From Flammula alnicola (lineage: Eukaryota; Basidiomycota; Agaricomycetes; Agaricales; Strophariaceae): DNA of 64,000 nucleotides. The translations under genes were made by a program, and so were the position numbers. The notes under the pieces are model-generated. The model saw only the letters and a program-made list of their open reading frames with translations, made no database searches and was not told the origin of the DNA. Location: the NCBI GenBank assembly GCA_015499995.1, contig JADNRV010000051.1, positions 62,001-126,000 of the forward strand, read 5' to 3'. Below, piece after piece: positions 48,327 through 59,865 of this stretch (positions are counted from its first letter, which is position 1; every line of letters starts with the position of its first letter).

Positions 48327-49535
48327 TGAAATTGTTGAAGGTTTGGAGTTTGAGGATGATTTAAACGAAAATGGGCTACGTGAGGTCTTTTGGACTCATT
48401 TTATTGAGGTATACACGTAATAGACCAGGGGGACTAACAGAAGTTCGAGTTTCATCTCGTAATGGAGCCGCGCACTCGTCAAGCGCTTCATTGCAACAGG
48501 CTTTAAAAAAATTGCGCAATATGACTGGTACACATCTCCGGCGCATCAAATGAGAAATACTGAAGAACGTTTGAAGGCGGCTCGACGATTCGATGAGTAT
48601 CTACTGCTATTTTTGTAGTTCCATTAAATCCACCGTCTAACTTACCTATTAATAGTCATTTACCTCCATACTCTTGCTCCATGGTAGATTTTTACCAGGT
48701 CGTACTCTAACTTTGAGATCAACAAGAGAGCTCAAGCGCTAGAGATTAGTTGCCATTTGGAGTTCTTTTAGAAAATAAAAACATCCGTAGTGAGTGCTTT
48801 GACGATGGAATCTATTGAATTGCTGTAGATTCGCGGGAGCGTCCAAGGAGCGTCCATCACCTTGACGTTGGAGGGAGAGTTCCAGCTAGTCGGTGCCCGG
48901 CAGTTTTGTCACTGTCGACGTCGATGTGGGAGCGCATCAAACAACCGGGTTTAAAGGTGGGGCGGTATGTCAATTTCAACCGCCGAAAGTGCGGAGAGAC
49001 GCTTGACCAGTGAAAGTCCTTATGAAACGTTTGCAGAAAGCTGGGGAGAGAACAAGAGTGTGCCTAAAAGATGATTCAGCCAGTCACTGAGTTTTATCGG
49101 ACTCAGGTCCTGTGGCCCGAGATCATTCTTCCGGGTCTCTAGGCGCTCAGAGATCCCGGACACCGGAAAGAGCGGAGGTTTGGGTGCACGATGGGCACTT
49201 GTTGACTCGAATAAATAGCCTGATTTGACCACTACTCAGCATGGGCGTTGAGAAGGCCAATTTACAAATCAATTCCGGGTCAATGCTAGAACAAGTAGAA
49301 AATTTCAATAAATATTTAAGCTACAATGAAGACTGGAGAGAACAAGACGAAACAGTATACAGTGGTAATGTCCAATGTCCGACATCTCTCATCGCTCCCC
49401 CAACGCTATGAAGTACAATAACAGACGGAATTATACAATAAGATAAAATGGATCAACAATAAGAAATTCAATGTCCGGTCTTTCTTCATCTCCATCTCGA
49501 CCACCATACACCAACACAAGTGCACAATAGGACCT
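48327..49535. other. Intergenic region
   Basis: 1.2 kb between two minus-strand genes; promoter of the small secreted protein at the left. No gene or repeat recognised. Confidence 0.5.
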
Positions 49536-50458
49536 CTAGTACACGACGTTCCACAGAAGGTCGACACCGATGCCTACACCGAACATGCCAAAGAACAGAA
49601 GACGCGTCCGCTTGGGTTTTTTAACGACCCGCTCCAGTAGCGCGTCGTCTGCGGAGTCACGATCGTCGCGTTTGCGCTTCAAGCCGTTGCCTTCAGAGGT
49701 GGGTATATTTGAGCCAAATGTTGAGCCAAATACATGCGAGCGAGGGCTTGTCTGATATTGCGGTCGGTCGATTTCCCGAGCAAGCTGCGCAAATCGCAAC
49801 AAGGGAGTTGCGAGAGAAGGCCGTTTCAATTTTTTCACGGGTCTGTTTGACCTCGACGAGATGGTCTGGGTGGGGACAGCTTGGGGTTGAGGCAGGAGCT
49901 TCCGAAGCGGTGGCCAACATTCAGCATCGAGTTCGATGCCGAAGGTGGTGAGTAAAATGCTGCCGTTGCCGGAAGGAGGATCAGAGGCGGGCGCTAGATG
50001 ATTGTAGATTTTCGGAGTCAAAAATGGCTGAGTGCTGGTGGCCCTTTGATTTTGTGGTACAATGACTTGACTGAAGTAAAGGATCGTCGCGAACGGAATC
50101 TCGCACTCTTCAAGAATGGGCATTTGGACTTCGTCTGCCTTCTCGTAGAAGACCTGCACCTTATTTCCATGGTAGCAGATCTTAAGGTCTTCTGGATTCG
50201 GTGTTTTCCATCCTTTGTAGAGGGCAACGTTGCTCTCATCCCTATTGCATAATCAAGATATGTCGCTGCGTATCCAAAAATCGGCAAGAAAACTTACTCG
50301 TAGTTTATAGTGTGAAGCAATCTTCTCAAAACATAGCGAGCCCTGTGAACTAGCATCCTGTTTTCGGACAGTCGTTCATGAAGATCGGCGGGAAGCGGAG
50401 TGCCGCTCATACGACCAGACTCGATCTTCAGGATGTGGGTCTCGAAAACAGTGTCCAT
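49536..50458 (-). CDS. Protein with a C-terminal membrane anchor, unknown family
   Basis: Two exons (50458-50298, 50241-49536) give 288 residues. The N-terminal half looks folded (HERLSENRMLVHRARYVLRR, DESNVALYKGWKTPNPEDLK, ICYHGNKVQVFYEKADEVQM, EECEIPFATILYFSQVIVPQ). Residues about 110-230 are Pro/Ser-rich and probably disordered, with basic patches (RPVKKLKRPS, LKRKRDD). The last 25 residues are KRTRLLFFGMFGVGIGVDLLWNVVY: a hydrophobic, Gly-rich helix after VVKKPKR, as in tail-anchored proteins of the ER or mitochondria. I do not recognise the family. The basic stretches could instead be nuclear signals. Confidence 0.7.
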
Positions 50459-52218
50459 TATCGATGTCAAGCACTGGTGAAGTCAGAGGTTTGAATGGTG
50501 GCTTCGCAGATTCGGGAGGAAGGGAAAGGCTGGGAAACAATTATCGATGCAAAGCGACCTTTTATCCTTGCGGTTGCACAGCAATCTCATCGCGCTTTAC
50601 ACGCTTTGATTCTAGTCTCTCGAGTGGCGTTGCAAAGCGTTTACTACAATAGGGCTATTGCGCAGTGCTTGCTTGATTTTGTATCACATGGAACGCATGT
50701 GTACCTCGAATCGCCCGCCTCCATAAAGGCGGACCTTCCAGATCCGACTCGCCTCATGGCAACGAATGTCGTCGGCAACAACACTAGGAGAGTTCCAGTT
50801 CCATTCCATAGATAAAGATCAGAGGGAGCCGTCCCAAAAAAGTTTGTTTGACCATAATTGAAAGTGTGTGGGGGTAGTGGCGGGCGCCACGAATTTGTAA
50901 GAGCGATGCACGAACATTACTCCTCCTGTATAATCAGGAGAAAGAAGCCACAAGCCTGGAGCCTTCTAGTATAGGACATTGAGGATGGTCCCGGAAGGCA
51001 CAGATAATAGCAAGATAATAGACTGTTTTGGCTATTGTGCGCTTGCCAACAACCGGGCCCTATAACAGATGTTCAAACTCCGAAGACAACATAAGCATAA
51101 GTTAAAGTTTCAAAAACTTGCCATTTTATTTTAATTTTATTATATTTACTGGTTCCTTGTCAAGAGAGTCAATCGGCGCTGAGGAATGTCAATAGAATAC
51201 GGAATCGCGTGCATCGAATCATCTGTAGAAGAAAGCCGGTAGTTGATCCAGACACACACCGTAGTACTCCCAATCATTTGCAATACTTGAACGACGAGAT
51301 TCTTTCTACCACTCTCAGGATATAGTGACTAGTTTGAGAGCCTGAGATTGAGAAATTAGTATACAGTCTATAACAGTCGAGGTAAGGTGCCAACCTCAGT
51401 CATCACGTTGACGTCTAATCACAAGCGTCGCAGATGAGGAATCTGTCTCGCGTATTCGGATGCTCAGTGAGAGGCCGTGAACGAAGACAGACTTGGTGGA
51501 CGTATTCGCGATCCTTTCCGATGCCGGTTCAATACAAGACCGAGTGTATTTGCCTGGCTGTATAGCGCTAAGTAACCCAAGACATTATTGACCGATGCTG
51601 CCGAGTGGACGTTTCCAGAACAAAAGTAGGAAGAAGCTTTACACCTGGAAGAGCTGAAGAGCGGCCTACAGGCTACGCTAAAGTAAAACTGTCGAGCTGG
51701 TCCTGTGTCTACCAGAAATGATCCATGACAAAGTCAGAACCAAGGGACACACCGGACCTCAGGTTGGGCCGGAAGTTGCACATAATACAAGTTCTTCAAC
51801 GGTTAACGACCGCCATTGTGAGCAACATAAAACAGCCGTGAAATAACGCAAAGAGAGACCGCCGCAGAGTTTCGAACTTGAAGAGAATGTTGGATGTGAA
51901 AAGCCAAGAACTTCGTTTTGACGATTTCGTTAGTGCAGTAACTTATGTAATGCTTATCGGGCTTCGCCGCGTGCACAATTCAGCGGAAAATCTGTTAATA
52001 AGGTTGCTAGCTCCAGCTTAAGTGAGGGTATGTTAAGACGAAATGTTAAAATTTGAATGCTGGGCAGACAGCAACGGGGTCAAGCTTCGAACTGATTATC
52101 CATAGTATTATAATGTCGGATGGAAGTATATAGCGAATTAAACTAACAGAACACCCTCCTGGCAAGAAAATCACGACGAGGTTGAACGTCCCGACTCTCC
52201 TCAGAATAACTACTACTG
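50459..52218. other. Intergenic region
   Basis: 1.76 kb between two minus-strand genes, with only short frames. A frame at 50495-50815 (plus) overlaps the promoter of the gene to the left and has no domain. Confidence 0.5.
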
Positions 52219-54783
52219 CTAAACGGGGTTGGCGGTGCCCAAAGCCTGTGCCACACCTGCATCGCCCACGCCCGCCTCTATCCTCCTCTGTATCGTGTCC
52301 AAAATCTTCAGGGTATATTCAATCTTCGGCCACACAGTCGTATACAGCTCCCTGTTCTTATTCTCCACGACCGCCTCCACATCGCCTCTTACCTCCTCGA
52401 CCAGTGGGCGGATGCTCGTTCGCAGCGCGTCTATAAGAGGTTCTTCGAGCGATTGCAGGAGGTAGGACGGCGATGGAAGTTTTGGCGACAACGGAGGGGA
52501 TGGCGGACGCGTGGTGTAGGCTTTCAGAGCGGTCTTGAGGGTGTCTAGGGTATTGGAGCTGGATTGTTGGGCAGCGGTGTAAGCCTGCAGGCGTTGTTCG
52601 ATCTAGCGGAGACGTAAGTCGCCCATGATCAGAAGTCGGGGTATACGGCGGAAGGAAACGCACCTGTAACACCCTCTCGAAGCTCTCCTGTCTGCTTTGC
52701 CTCTCTGCAACGACTTCTTGCTCCAGCCTATCCACGTTTAAAAGCATATCCCCAATCTCCGTCGCCAGCTCGCCAATCTCGCTGCCCGTACTCGATATCT
52801 TCTGCTGCATCTCCGCGATCTTCGCCTGGGTCGCAGCTTCGTCCGCCTCCCTCTTCCTATCCCGTGCACTCCGCTCCTGGGCATGCGAGTGTTGAATCTC
52901 CTCGATCTTGCTCTCAAGAAGATACTTGAAATTGTGCTGTCTTTCGCTCTCGGACTGAACGAAATCGTTCCGCAGCGTCGACAGCGTATGCTCATAGCGA
53001 GCGAGTTTTTCAAGGTATTCCTCCAGCTCGCTCTGCGTCGGCGTTGCGTCTTTGCGCTCCTGTGCTCGCCCCATGGTCGGACCATCAAGCAACTCGGACA
53101 CTCGCCGCCGTTTCCGGGTGGGAAGTGGTATTTTGCCGCTCGTGGTGCTCCCAATTGGCTGGTCAACATCCATTGCCGAACCAGCAACACCGGCACCACC
53201 TTCCTCCTCTTCCTCGTCCGAAGAGTCGCCAGGCAGGAAAAGCGCCGGAGGCGGCTTGTACGTCCTAATATCGCCCAACATCTCCTTCATCTGCTCCACC
53301 GTCGTGTTGAGCTCGCTGACGAACTTGACGATCTCGCCATACTTTTCTCTGTCCTCTGGTGCGGTCTGTTGTGGTGCGACGGGCCATGAGGCGGCTTTGA
53401 GCAGCAGTTCCTGCGATTGCTTGTAGGACTGCCTCGCTTCGTCGCATCGGGAGGCAAGCGCGGCTAGTTGCGTGTTGAGTCGTGCCTTGGCATCCTCGTT
53501 GAGAGACGCATATATTCGGCTCTCCGTGACTTTCAGAGCTATCTCATACTCTTCATCGAGGACAGCAATACGTTCGCGGGCCTGAGCACAATCGGAAAAG
53601 ATCCTGGAATTCGCAGAGATGGAAAAGAAGGAAAGAAGGTGGATTAACGAACTTGTTTCATGCTGGAAGTGAAAAGAAAAGGGAAGAAAAATGATGCTCA
53701 CTTTATCCTTTGTTCCCACATCGCCACTTTCTCCTCTGCACTTGGCTCAGGCGCTGACGATTTTTCCGTTTCGAGTTTCAAAGATTTCGGAAATTCAGGC
53801 AATGGGTAAGGGGGCTGCATCGGTGCTGGGGCCTCTGGAGGCGGCGGTGGCGGAGCACTGTCAGGAGGGGGTGGGATCTGGACGCGCTAATTAGATACGT
53901 ATTATCGGAGAACACGTGGATGTACTAGGATGAATGAATGAATGGCGACTAACATTGGTCGTTGTTTTGCTTGAATAATTGGTCCTGGGTTGTGTTGGAG
54001 GTATAGTGAGCGAAGAAAATGCTCCAGTCGGACGAGAAATTGACATATTCGCAAATATTTCTGTTGCGCCTGTGGCAGTCGTGGGTGGAGTTGGAAGTGG
54101 TCCTGTAAGGCCTACGGTGGTCAAAGAAGCACTTTCGAGGGACACTGAGGACTGTGCATTTGTGGTGGTGGTGGTGTTCATTGCTGATGCAGAAGGTGGT
54201 TGCGGTTGAGCCGCTATGTTTGGGTTCGTGTGGTTGTCGGTTACAGCATTGTCGAAACTCATTCTTCTCGACTTCCACTCCGCACCTGTACTCGCCGCGA
54301 AGCTATCCTTTCTTGGTGTCCGCGGTTCTCCACTAGGCGACCTCGACTCCCGCGATGCTCGAGATGAAGATCTCGACAACCGCCGACCCTCGAAAGACTG
54401 GCGTCGAGAGTCGTCGCGCTCAAAATCACGATCGTCACGGTACGATCGTCGACCAGAGGAGGCTACTGGACTTCGTTCGTCGTTCCAGCTGTCCTGCCTT
54501 GCAGAGTCTCGATCTCTATATTTGTTGCGATTAGTGGGATGACGGGGTAAAGTCGCTGTCTCCCAAGCGTCTTCGGATGGATGCACAAATGAGCAAGTTA
54601 CAGCACGCCTGCACCCGCCATTTATCGGACGGCCGTCATAGTCGAAATGCTAAACGTGAAAGGAATGGTTAAGGTCATAAAGGAAGACGATGCCCACGAC
54701 ACATGGCGTAAATCATGGTTAGGGTTATTCACGTTCCAAAGTTAAATTCAACGTACGAAACATCGTATCTTGTGCTTGAACAT
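52219..54783 (-). CDS. CCCH zinc-finger protein with RS-like and coiled-coil regions
   Basis: Five exons (54783-54757, 54649-53954, 53886-53702, 53603-52664, 52602-52219) sum to 2232 nt, or 743 residues. Exon 1 encodes only nine residues (MFKHKIRCF) but supplies the first zinc ligand. The finger is C-F-HFDYDGRPINGG-C-RRAVT-C-SFV-H (C-x13-C-x5-C-x3-H). Next is a Ser/Arg/Asp-rich region (RRLSRSSSRASRESRSPSG), a Ser/Thr-rich stretch, and a Pro-rich segment (RVQIPPPPDSAPPPPPP). The second half is mostly coiled coil (YEHTLSTLRNDFVQSESERQ, KIAEMQQKISSTGSEIGELA, DRLEQEVVAERQSRQESFER), with an acidic patch and KIPLPTRKRRR as a likely nuclear signal. CCCH fingers usually bind RNA, so an RNA-processing role is inferred. 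Exon 1 is chosen on phase and on the missing cysteine. Confidence 0.75.
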
Positions 54784-54986
54784 AGTTAAACCAAGTTTTA
54801 GTAAATACCGCTGTCGGCAGATCTGAACTTGGACGGGATGCGAGAGAAGAAAAGAAAAGAATTTTTTGAGGATTGTGAGAATAGGCAGCGGAGTACTAGC
54901 TGTGAAACGACAGAAATACTTCCGTCCGCCAAGTTATATATAACCTCCAATTCACGATCTCCACGTTTCTTTTGTCACCCAACCTC

Positions 54987-55035
54987 GATCAGTGGTCAAT
55001 TGAACGCTGAGCGCTGAGCGCTGAGCCACTGCTGA
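54987..55035. repeat. Hairpin with triple GCTGAGCG repeat
   Basis: Three tandem GCTGAGCG-type units at 55004-55027 are flanked by near-inverted arms (GATCAGTGG left, CCACTGCTGATC right). The core recurs inverted at 22413-22440, where it is also next to a CAAT(A)TTCAATT-like stretch. This may be the end of a mobile element. Confidence 0.5.
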
Positions 55036-55044
55036 TCCCTTTTA

Positions 55045-55367
55045 CTTTACAAGTCTTGGCCAGTTGGATCTACCCAGTGTGCAGTTTATGTGCAACCATG
55101 GTACGTGTTCCCATCTTATCTCAATGCTCCATAAGCCGACTTGTCATTACTCTTCTGACCGGATGCATCGCCGAGAACGAGACAGAATGTCTGGCATGTG
55201 TGCGCGGCGAACATGTTGTCATTCGTGAGATCCGGCAGACCAACGAGAAGTTGGCGGACCAGCACGACGTTTTCCTGTCGGAGTCCAGGAGAGGCTTCGA
55301 GGCGATCGCGGCGTCTGCGTACGGGAGGGGTATGTTGAATGGGCCGCGGTTGGAGGAGGGGGTGTAG
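55045..55367 (+). pseudogene. VPS11 C-terminal fragment (RING region), truncated
   Basis: Resembles the end of vacuolar sorting protein Vps11, a HOPS/CORVET subunit. LGQLDLPSVQFMCNH matches the RING start. After a decayed stretch follow ENETECLACVRG, REIRQTNEKLADQHDVFLSE and GFEAIAASAYGRGMLN, the usual Vps11 end. The first RING cysteines are missing, and the conserved HSYHQRC segment is lost where an intron once lay (55099-55165). It begins abruptly just after the GCTGAGCG repeat. A second, inverted Vps11 piece lies 340 bp away, so this is a broken copy, not a gene. Confidence 0.75.
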
Positions 55368-55704
55368 ACCTTGATTATGGATCGTAATGATCAGTATACT
55401 ATACCGTACGTTTTTCTTTACCTCCTTGGCTTGCTCATCCATCTGTTTTTTTTTATGCAAATTGCTTTGGATTGTTGGAGCAAGGGCCCTGCGTTCTCGT
55501 AACTCGGTTCATTATTGTTATTATTGGCTGCGGGTTATGTGGTGTATCGTGCAATGTGGACTCTACGCGAGGTTCCTCTTTCGAGGTCAGCTCTTGCACC
55601 TACTTCAGTCGAGCCGCTGTTTCCAACCGATGTGACTTGGTCAACTCTTGGTCCTCATATAAAAAATGGAACGAGTCAGAAATAACTGCAGAACGAGAAA
55701 AATT

Positions 55705-56239
55705 AGGCACATTCTGAATCTCGCTTCTACTCTCTTTGACCCTCTCAATCAACCACTCCTTCACAAGCCCAACACTCGGCACCCCATTCCTACTCAACGC
55801 CTAAATAACGCCCAACGGAGGCATCAACTCCTCCTCATCGATATACTCCAATATCCCCTTCACATCCTCCAGATGCCTCGCCAGCAGCTCCGGCGTCGAC
55901 GTCAAGAACCTCAGCACAAGCGGATATAAGTGCGGGTGATCGTGCCATAGTGCATTAGCTGCTCGACGACCTTATGCGACGCCCCTGGGTTATTTCCTTG
56001 CTGTCTTTGTTCGTTCAGAGTCGCAAGACGTCCTCATGTATGCCCATCTTCTCCCACTGCAGAGCAGCATGAGACCGTCGGTGAAGCCTTACGACGAGCA
56101 TAGGATTAGAGCATGTATGGAATCGTAGGAATGGTAAACACCGCATTCCCTTCTCCCGCATGACTTTCTCAAGGGTATTCCACACAATGACCTGATCCAG
56201 CTTATCCACCAGCCCCTCGTCCTCTTCCAAAAAAGCCAA
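55705..56239 (-). pseudogene. VPS11 internal fragment, inverted relative to its C-terminal part
   Basis: Minus-strand Vps11-like segments appear in order: LVDKLDQVIVWNTL, then (after a deletion and frameshifts) YDSIHALILCSS, GFTDGLMLL, ASHKVVEQLMHYG, HPHLYPLVLRFLTSTPELLA, RHLEDVKGILEYIDEEELMP and LSRNGVPSVGLVKEWLIERV. Stops interrupt it, including TAG where the family has Gln (PPLGVI-stop-ALSRNG), which is a C-to-T change. Several frame changes separate the pieces. It should lie upstream of the RING fragment on the same strand, but it faces the opposite way. Confidence 0.75.
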
Positions 56240-56495
56240 CGATTTCTATCGTCTGAAGGAAGAGGACATCTCCACCCTTACTGTGTACGAGAAACGGCAC
56301 GGAATGTCTCATCTCTCAGCCTCCGACATAATATTAATGCTAAGGGACTTTATTTCTAGATTCGTCCAGCCGAAGGGCACCGAATTCACAGGGCTTATCG
56401 AGATGCACCTGTATTTTGAGCGTGATGTTGAACGTGAATAGTCTCGGCCTCCCATCCTCTTCCGAAACTAGAACGTGAAGCTTGGAAGGTGCATG

Positions 56496-57078
56496 CAAGG
56501 GGGTTCTGGAACCAGAATGCCGGACCGGGGGTCGGTTAGTTAGTCCGGCCGTAGGCCGCCCAAAAAATTTTTAGACCCCTCTACAAGTGCCCTGAAATTT
56601 GCGATTTTGGGTGATGCAAAGGTGTTTTATCACTCTCTACACTGATAATCTCATTAAAATAGGCTGTTAGTGCATGTAGAATGAGAATAGAACAAACAAT
56701 CATTAGTTTGTGGCAGTTACCAGATGACTAAGCTGGTCCATCTGTGGCTGAATGCTCGCGATTTCCGTAAACTGCAAGTGTTCAGACCTTTTACCAAACA
56801 CGATGGGTTTATTTCAAAGTCAAAAAATCAGATTTCATTACAATATTGTACTAATACATCTGTAGTGTCATTTAGAATGTATCAACCTTGAGAAAATCCC
56901 TCAGAAATGGGTTTGCGAGACGTGCAAGGGATCTTCAGGTGGGAAAGCACATGCGCTGGTGATGTCATATTACCATATCGGGACGTGTGCCTGATTACGT
57001 AGTTAGTTAGTCCAGCGAAAATGGGCGAAAAAAATAATTCGACCCTAGGTATTTTTTTTTGGTTCGCGAACCCCCTTG
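56496..57078. mobile_element. Second non-autonomous DNA transposon with 8-bp target duplication
   Basis: A 583-bp element between perfect 8-bp direct repeats, GGTGCATG, at 56488-56495 and 57079-57086. Terminal inverted repeats: left CAAGGGGGTTCTGGAACCA; right end (reverse complement) CAAGGGGGTTCGCGAACCA, 17 of 19 matching. The CA(A)GGGG start and 8-bp duplication fit hAT elements. GTTAGTTAGTCC occurs near both ends (56535-56546 and 57002-57013) in direct orientation. No coding capacity. It differs in sequence from the element at 42.3 kb. It lies next to the VPS11 debris. Confidence 0.85.
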
Positions 57079-57086
57079 GGTGCATG

Positions 57087-59865
57087 GAGGTTATGACAAT
57101 TTTGTCGAATAGTGAGCATCCATTTCTCATCCCTAGGTCTCACGTTTCGCCAACATATTTCTGTCTTTCTAGCCTATATTGTCTGTTAGTTTGCTGGGGA
57201 AAGCGTAAACCCAAACCTGGCAAACGACGCTGCCCATTTCTGGTGTCGCACCGGCATAAGGCTCCCGTGGCAGCTACACGTGCCGCTGAACTGAGCGTTC
57301 CCGCTAACTTGACCAAGCGCGAATCAGAATCGGCTAAACCAGTTTAGATTAAACACGCCTTCCTTTCCATTTTCTGTTCTCGTGTATTCTTTTCCGATGG
57401 ATATCATCTTCAATTGTGCCAGGGCGGCACCGTCATGGGTTAGATATCATGGCTGGAAATTGTACCGTACTACCGTCTCCCGAATAAAACGTTTGCAAAT
57501 AAGTCTCCAGTACACCCTGGCTTTGAGTGTTGGTACTAAGTATGTCCTTCTGCATACTGTACGACGATCTATGCGTGTATTTCTGCGTGATGCACAAGAT
57601 GTTCGAAATGGAAATTCGGACTGTCGGGTTCGAGTATTGCTGACAGAAATCCCAAGGGCTCCCAGGGGCAAATTCCAAGACGTCCGCTTCCCTCAAACTT
57701 TGCTCAAACGCAACATATGACTGATTTACGGTAGCTTGTTCCGAGCCTGCTTCTTCTTCCGATGCTTCTTCGCTGCGTAAACACGGGAAATTTGGTCGAC
57801 TTTGGAGCTCCGTTGAACCTTCGAAGAAGGCGCTCGGGTCGGGCTGACGAAAACGCTTACTACTATGTAGGACCGTGACATTCGCGATTCGCCACTCAAC
57901 AACGACTCAGCCATTGCTCTCGCGAATTTGGGATCAGATGCATTCGGCTTCGCCCCACAAGCCCGCAATTTTTTTTTGTAATTTTTTTTTAACCTCCAAG
58001 GCCTGCATCTCAACTGGCTGTTATCTTCAACGACCTCTGAGAGCAACCAATCGCTTTTTTTTGTAATATAATGCGACCGGAGCACGTGGGCTTGCTTGAA
58101 ACCTAGATTTAAAATTACGGTCCCTCAGGAACACGAACCCAATTTAGCGGTACCACCCTTTTTTGATAACCGCGCATCGGTTAGAAGGCCCGCTTCAAGC
58201 TACAACCTATCTGTACCTTCTGTCAACAGTAGGGAGTAGAGCAACGACCCATTCTCAAGTCTAGGCTTTCAATGACTATTATGACATAGAAGTCTTACTA
58301 GAATATATTGTCCGTTTTCTTCGTCGATCTTCTACTAACCAACTACTGACCTTCACGCGGCCTTCGTGCTGCGAACCACCAGAATTCTTCATCGGTGCAA
58401 CATCGGTGGAAGTATATGGTACAACCTTCAGCAATGGGTTTCTATTTAATTTTGGAAACTCCCACAAGCTCCCAGCTCCCCAAATGTTCACCGCCAAATC
58501 ACTGGCACAGTTTCAATTTTCTCAATGAATGATGAAACCAACCTGTCATCTTTTTTCGCAGAGAACAGCGTCGTTGGCGCAGAAAGAGACGATTCTCTCT
58601 GAAATAATATCTACATCTCTAATGACGTCGACCATGGTGCACGATCCATACCAATCAGTATCTTAATTTTAACTCGATCTTTCTTTAGCGCCCGTTATCA
58701 TCCCGGCCCGCCGGTCTGGACGGACCGAGCTCGCTCGGTAACACAAAAGCGCCGGAGACAAATATCAAACCTCAAGCAAATCTTCTGTTTAACTTCTCAT
58801 ATCTTCGAATTGAAGCTGAATTGACTCAGCCCTCAAGTTCAACGTTTTAACTATTAAACGAAGGCAAGGTCGAAAGCAAGCAACCGTGGAACCGTTGTGT
58901 TTGTTAGAAATATCAGCGTCGCATTGGGTAGCAATAAGTAGTATGACGCAGTACCGAGTGATCGCCCTTTGCCAGTGCGTGTGTCGGACGAGCACGATGC
59001 ACGGCAGCTTTAAATGACGTCGAGCGCCTAGGGGTGACTCTAGATGAGGTCAACTGAACACAATCCAGATTCATGCCTGACGGAATGTCATGAGTAATAT
59101 AGGCTTAGCTATGTGTTCCATTCTTGATCTCTGCTGCTATATCCTATGACTGCCCGAAATCGAGGAGTTAGCACTTGTAATATTCTGTCTACGCCAAGAA
59201 TGGATTGGCATGTGTGAGCCCAAAGTTATCCGAGCGTTGCTCCAGTAAGTGATTTGAATTCGTGCCAAGCGTAAGCCTCAGCCAGGATCTGCGTACTCTA
59301 ATACACCGCAAGGCACGGTCAATTCATCCAGCTTCATTAAGGCGGTTTCATTGTCGGGATTCCCGCTCGAGGATTAGCGACGTTATAGGGATTGAATACA
59401 TACTTGATCATGATCGACTCTGAACCGGCAACTCTGCTCCCGGTCATCCCGCCATCAGTCGCTGTCCCCACTTCAGGCTTTAGATTTGTACATCTTTTAC
59501 TACGGTCCAACAACAACGAGTAAAAGCTATTGCCGGACAAGGTTTTCTAGCTTAATGGGGCGCAGCCGAGATGTGTTCATCGACACTTCACGTCAGACTT
59601 GCCGTAATGAACCTCCTCAGAAAGGCTATTTTTAACCTGGGTTAACGATCTACAGCCTTTCGAGAGTGATTTTCGAAACCTATCTGCAGAAACTATTGGG
59701 GATGTCTTTCAGGCAGCAGCAGAGTTCCGACTGCTGCTATCTTATTCTAAGTCTTGGCACGCCGATTGTCGAAACTCTCAAAAGGATGGCCGTCTTTCGC
59801 TTGATCTTTGGATCATCCTCCTTCTTTGGCCGAGTTTTTACTCTGCTTTTTTTACCACCTTTATA
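57087..59865. other. Gene-poor region upstream of the MFS gene
   Basis: 2.8 kb with only short frames on both strands and several A/T homopolymers (57960-57995). Its right end is the promoter of the MFS transporter. No gene recognised. Confidence 0.45.

Noticed and set aside
56290..56450. A third gene fragment (minus strand, reading HLDKPCEFGALRLDESRNKVP-like).
   Set aside because: It looks protein-like but ends in stops and matches no family I can name; it is probably more debris, so not listed as a feature.
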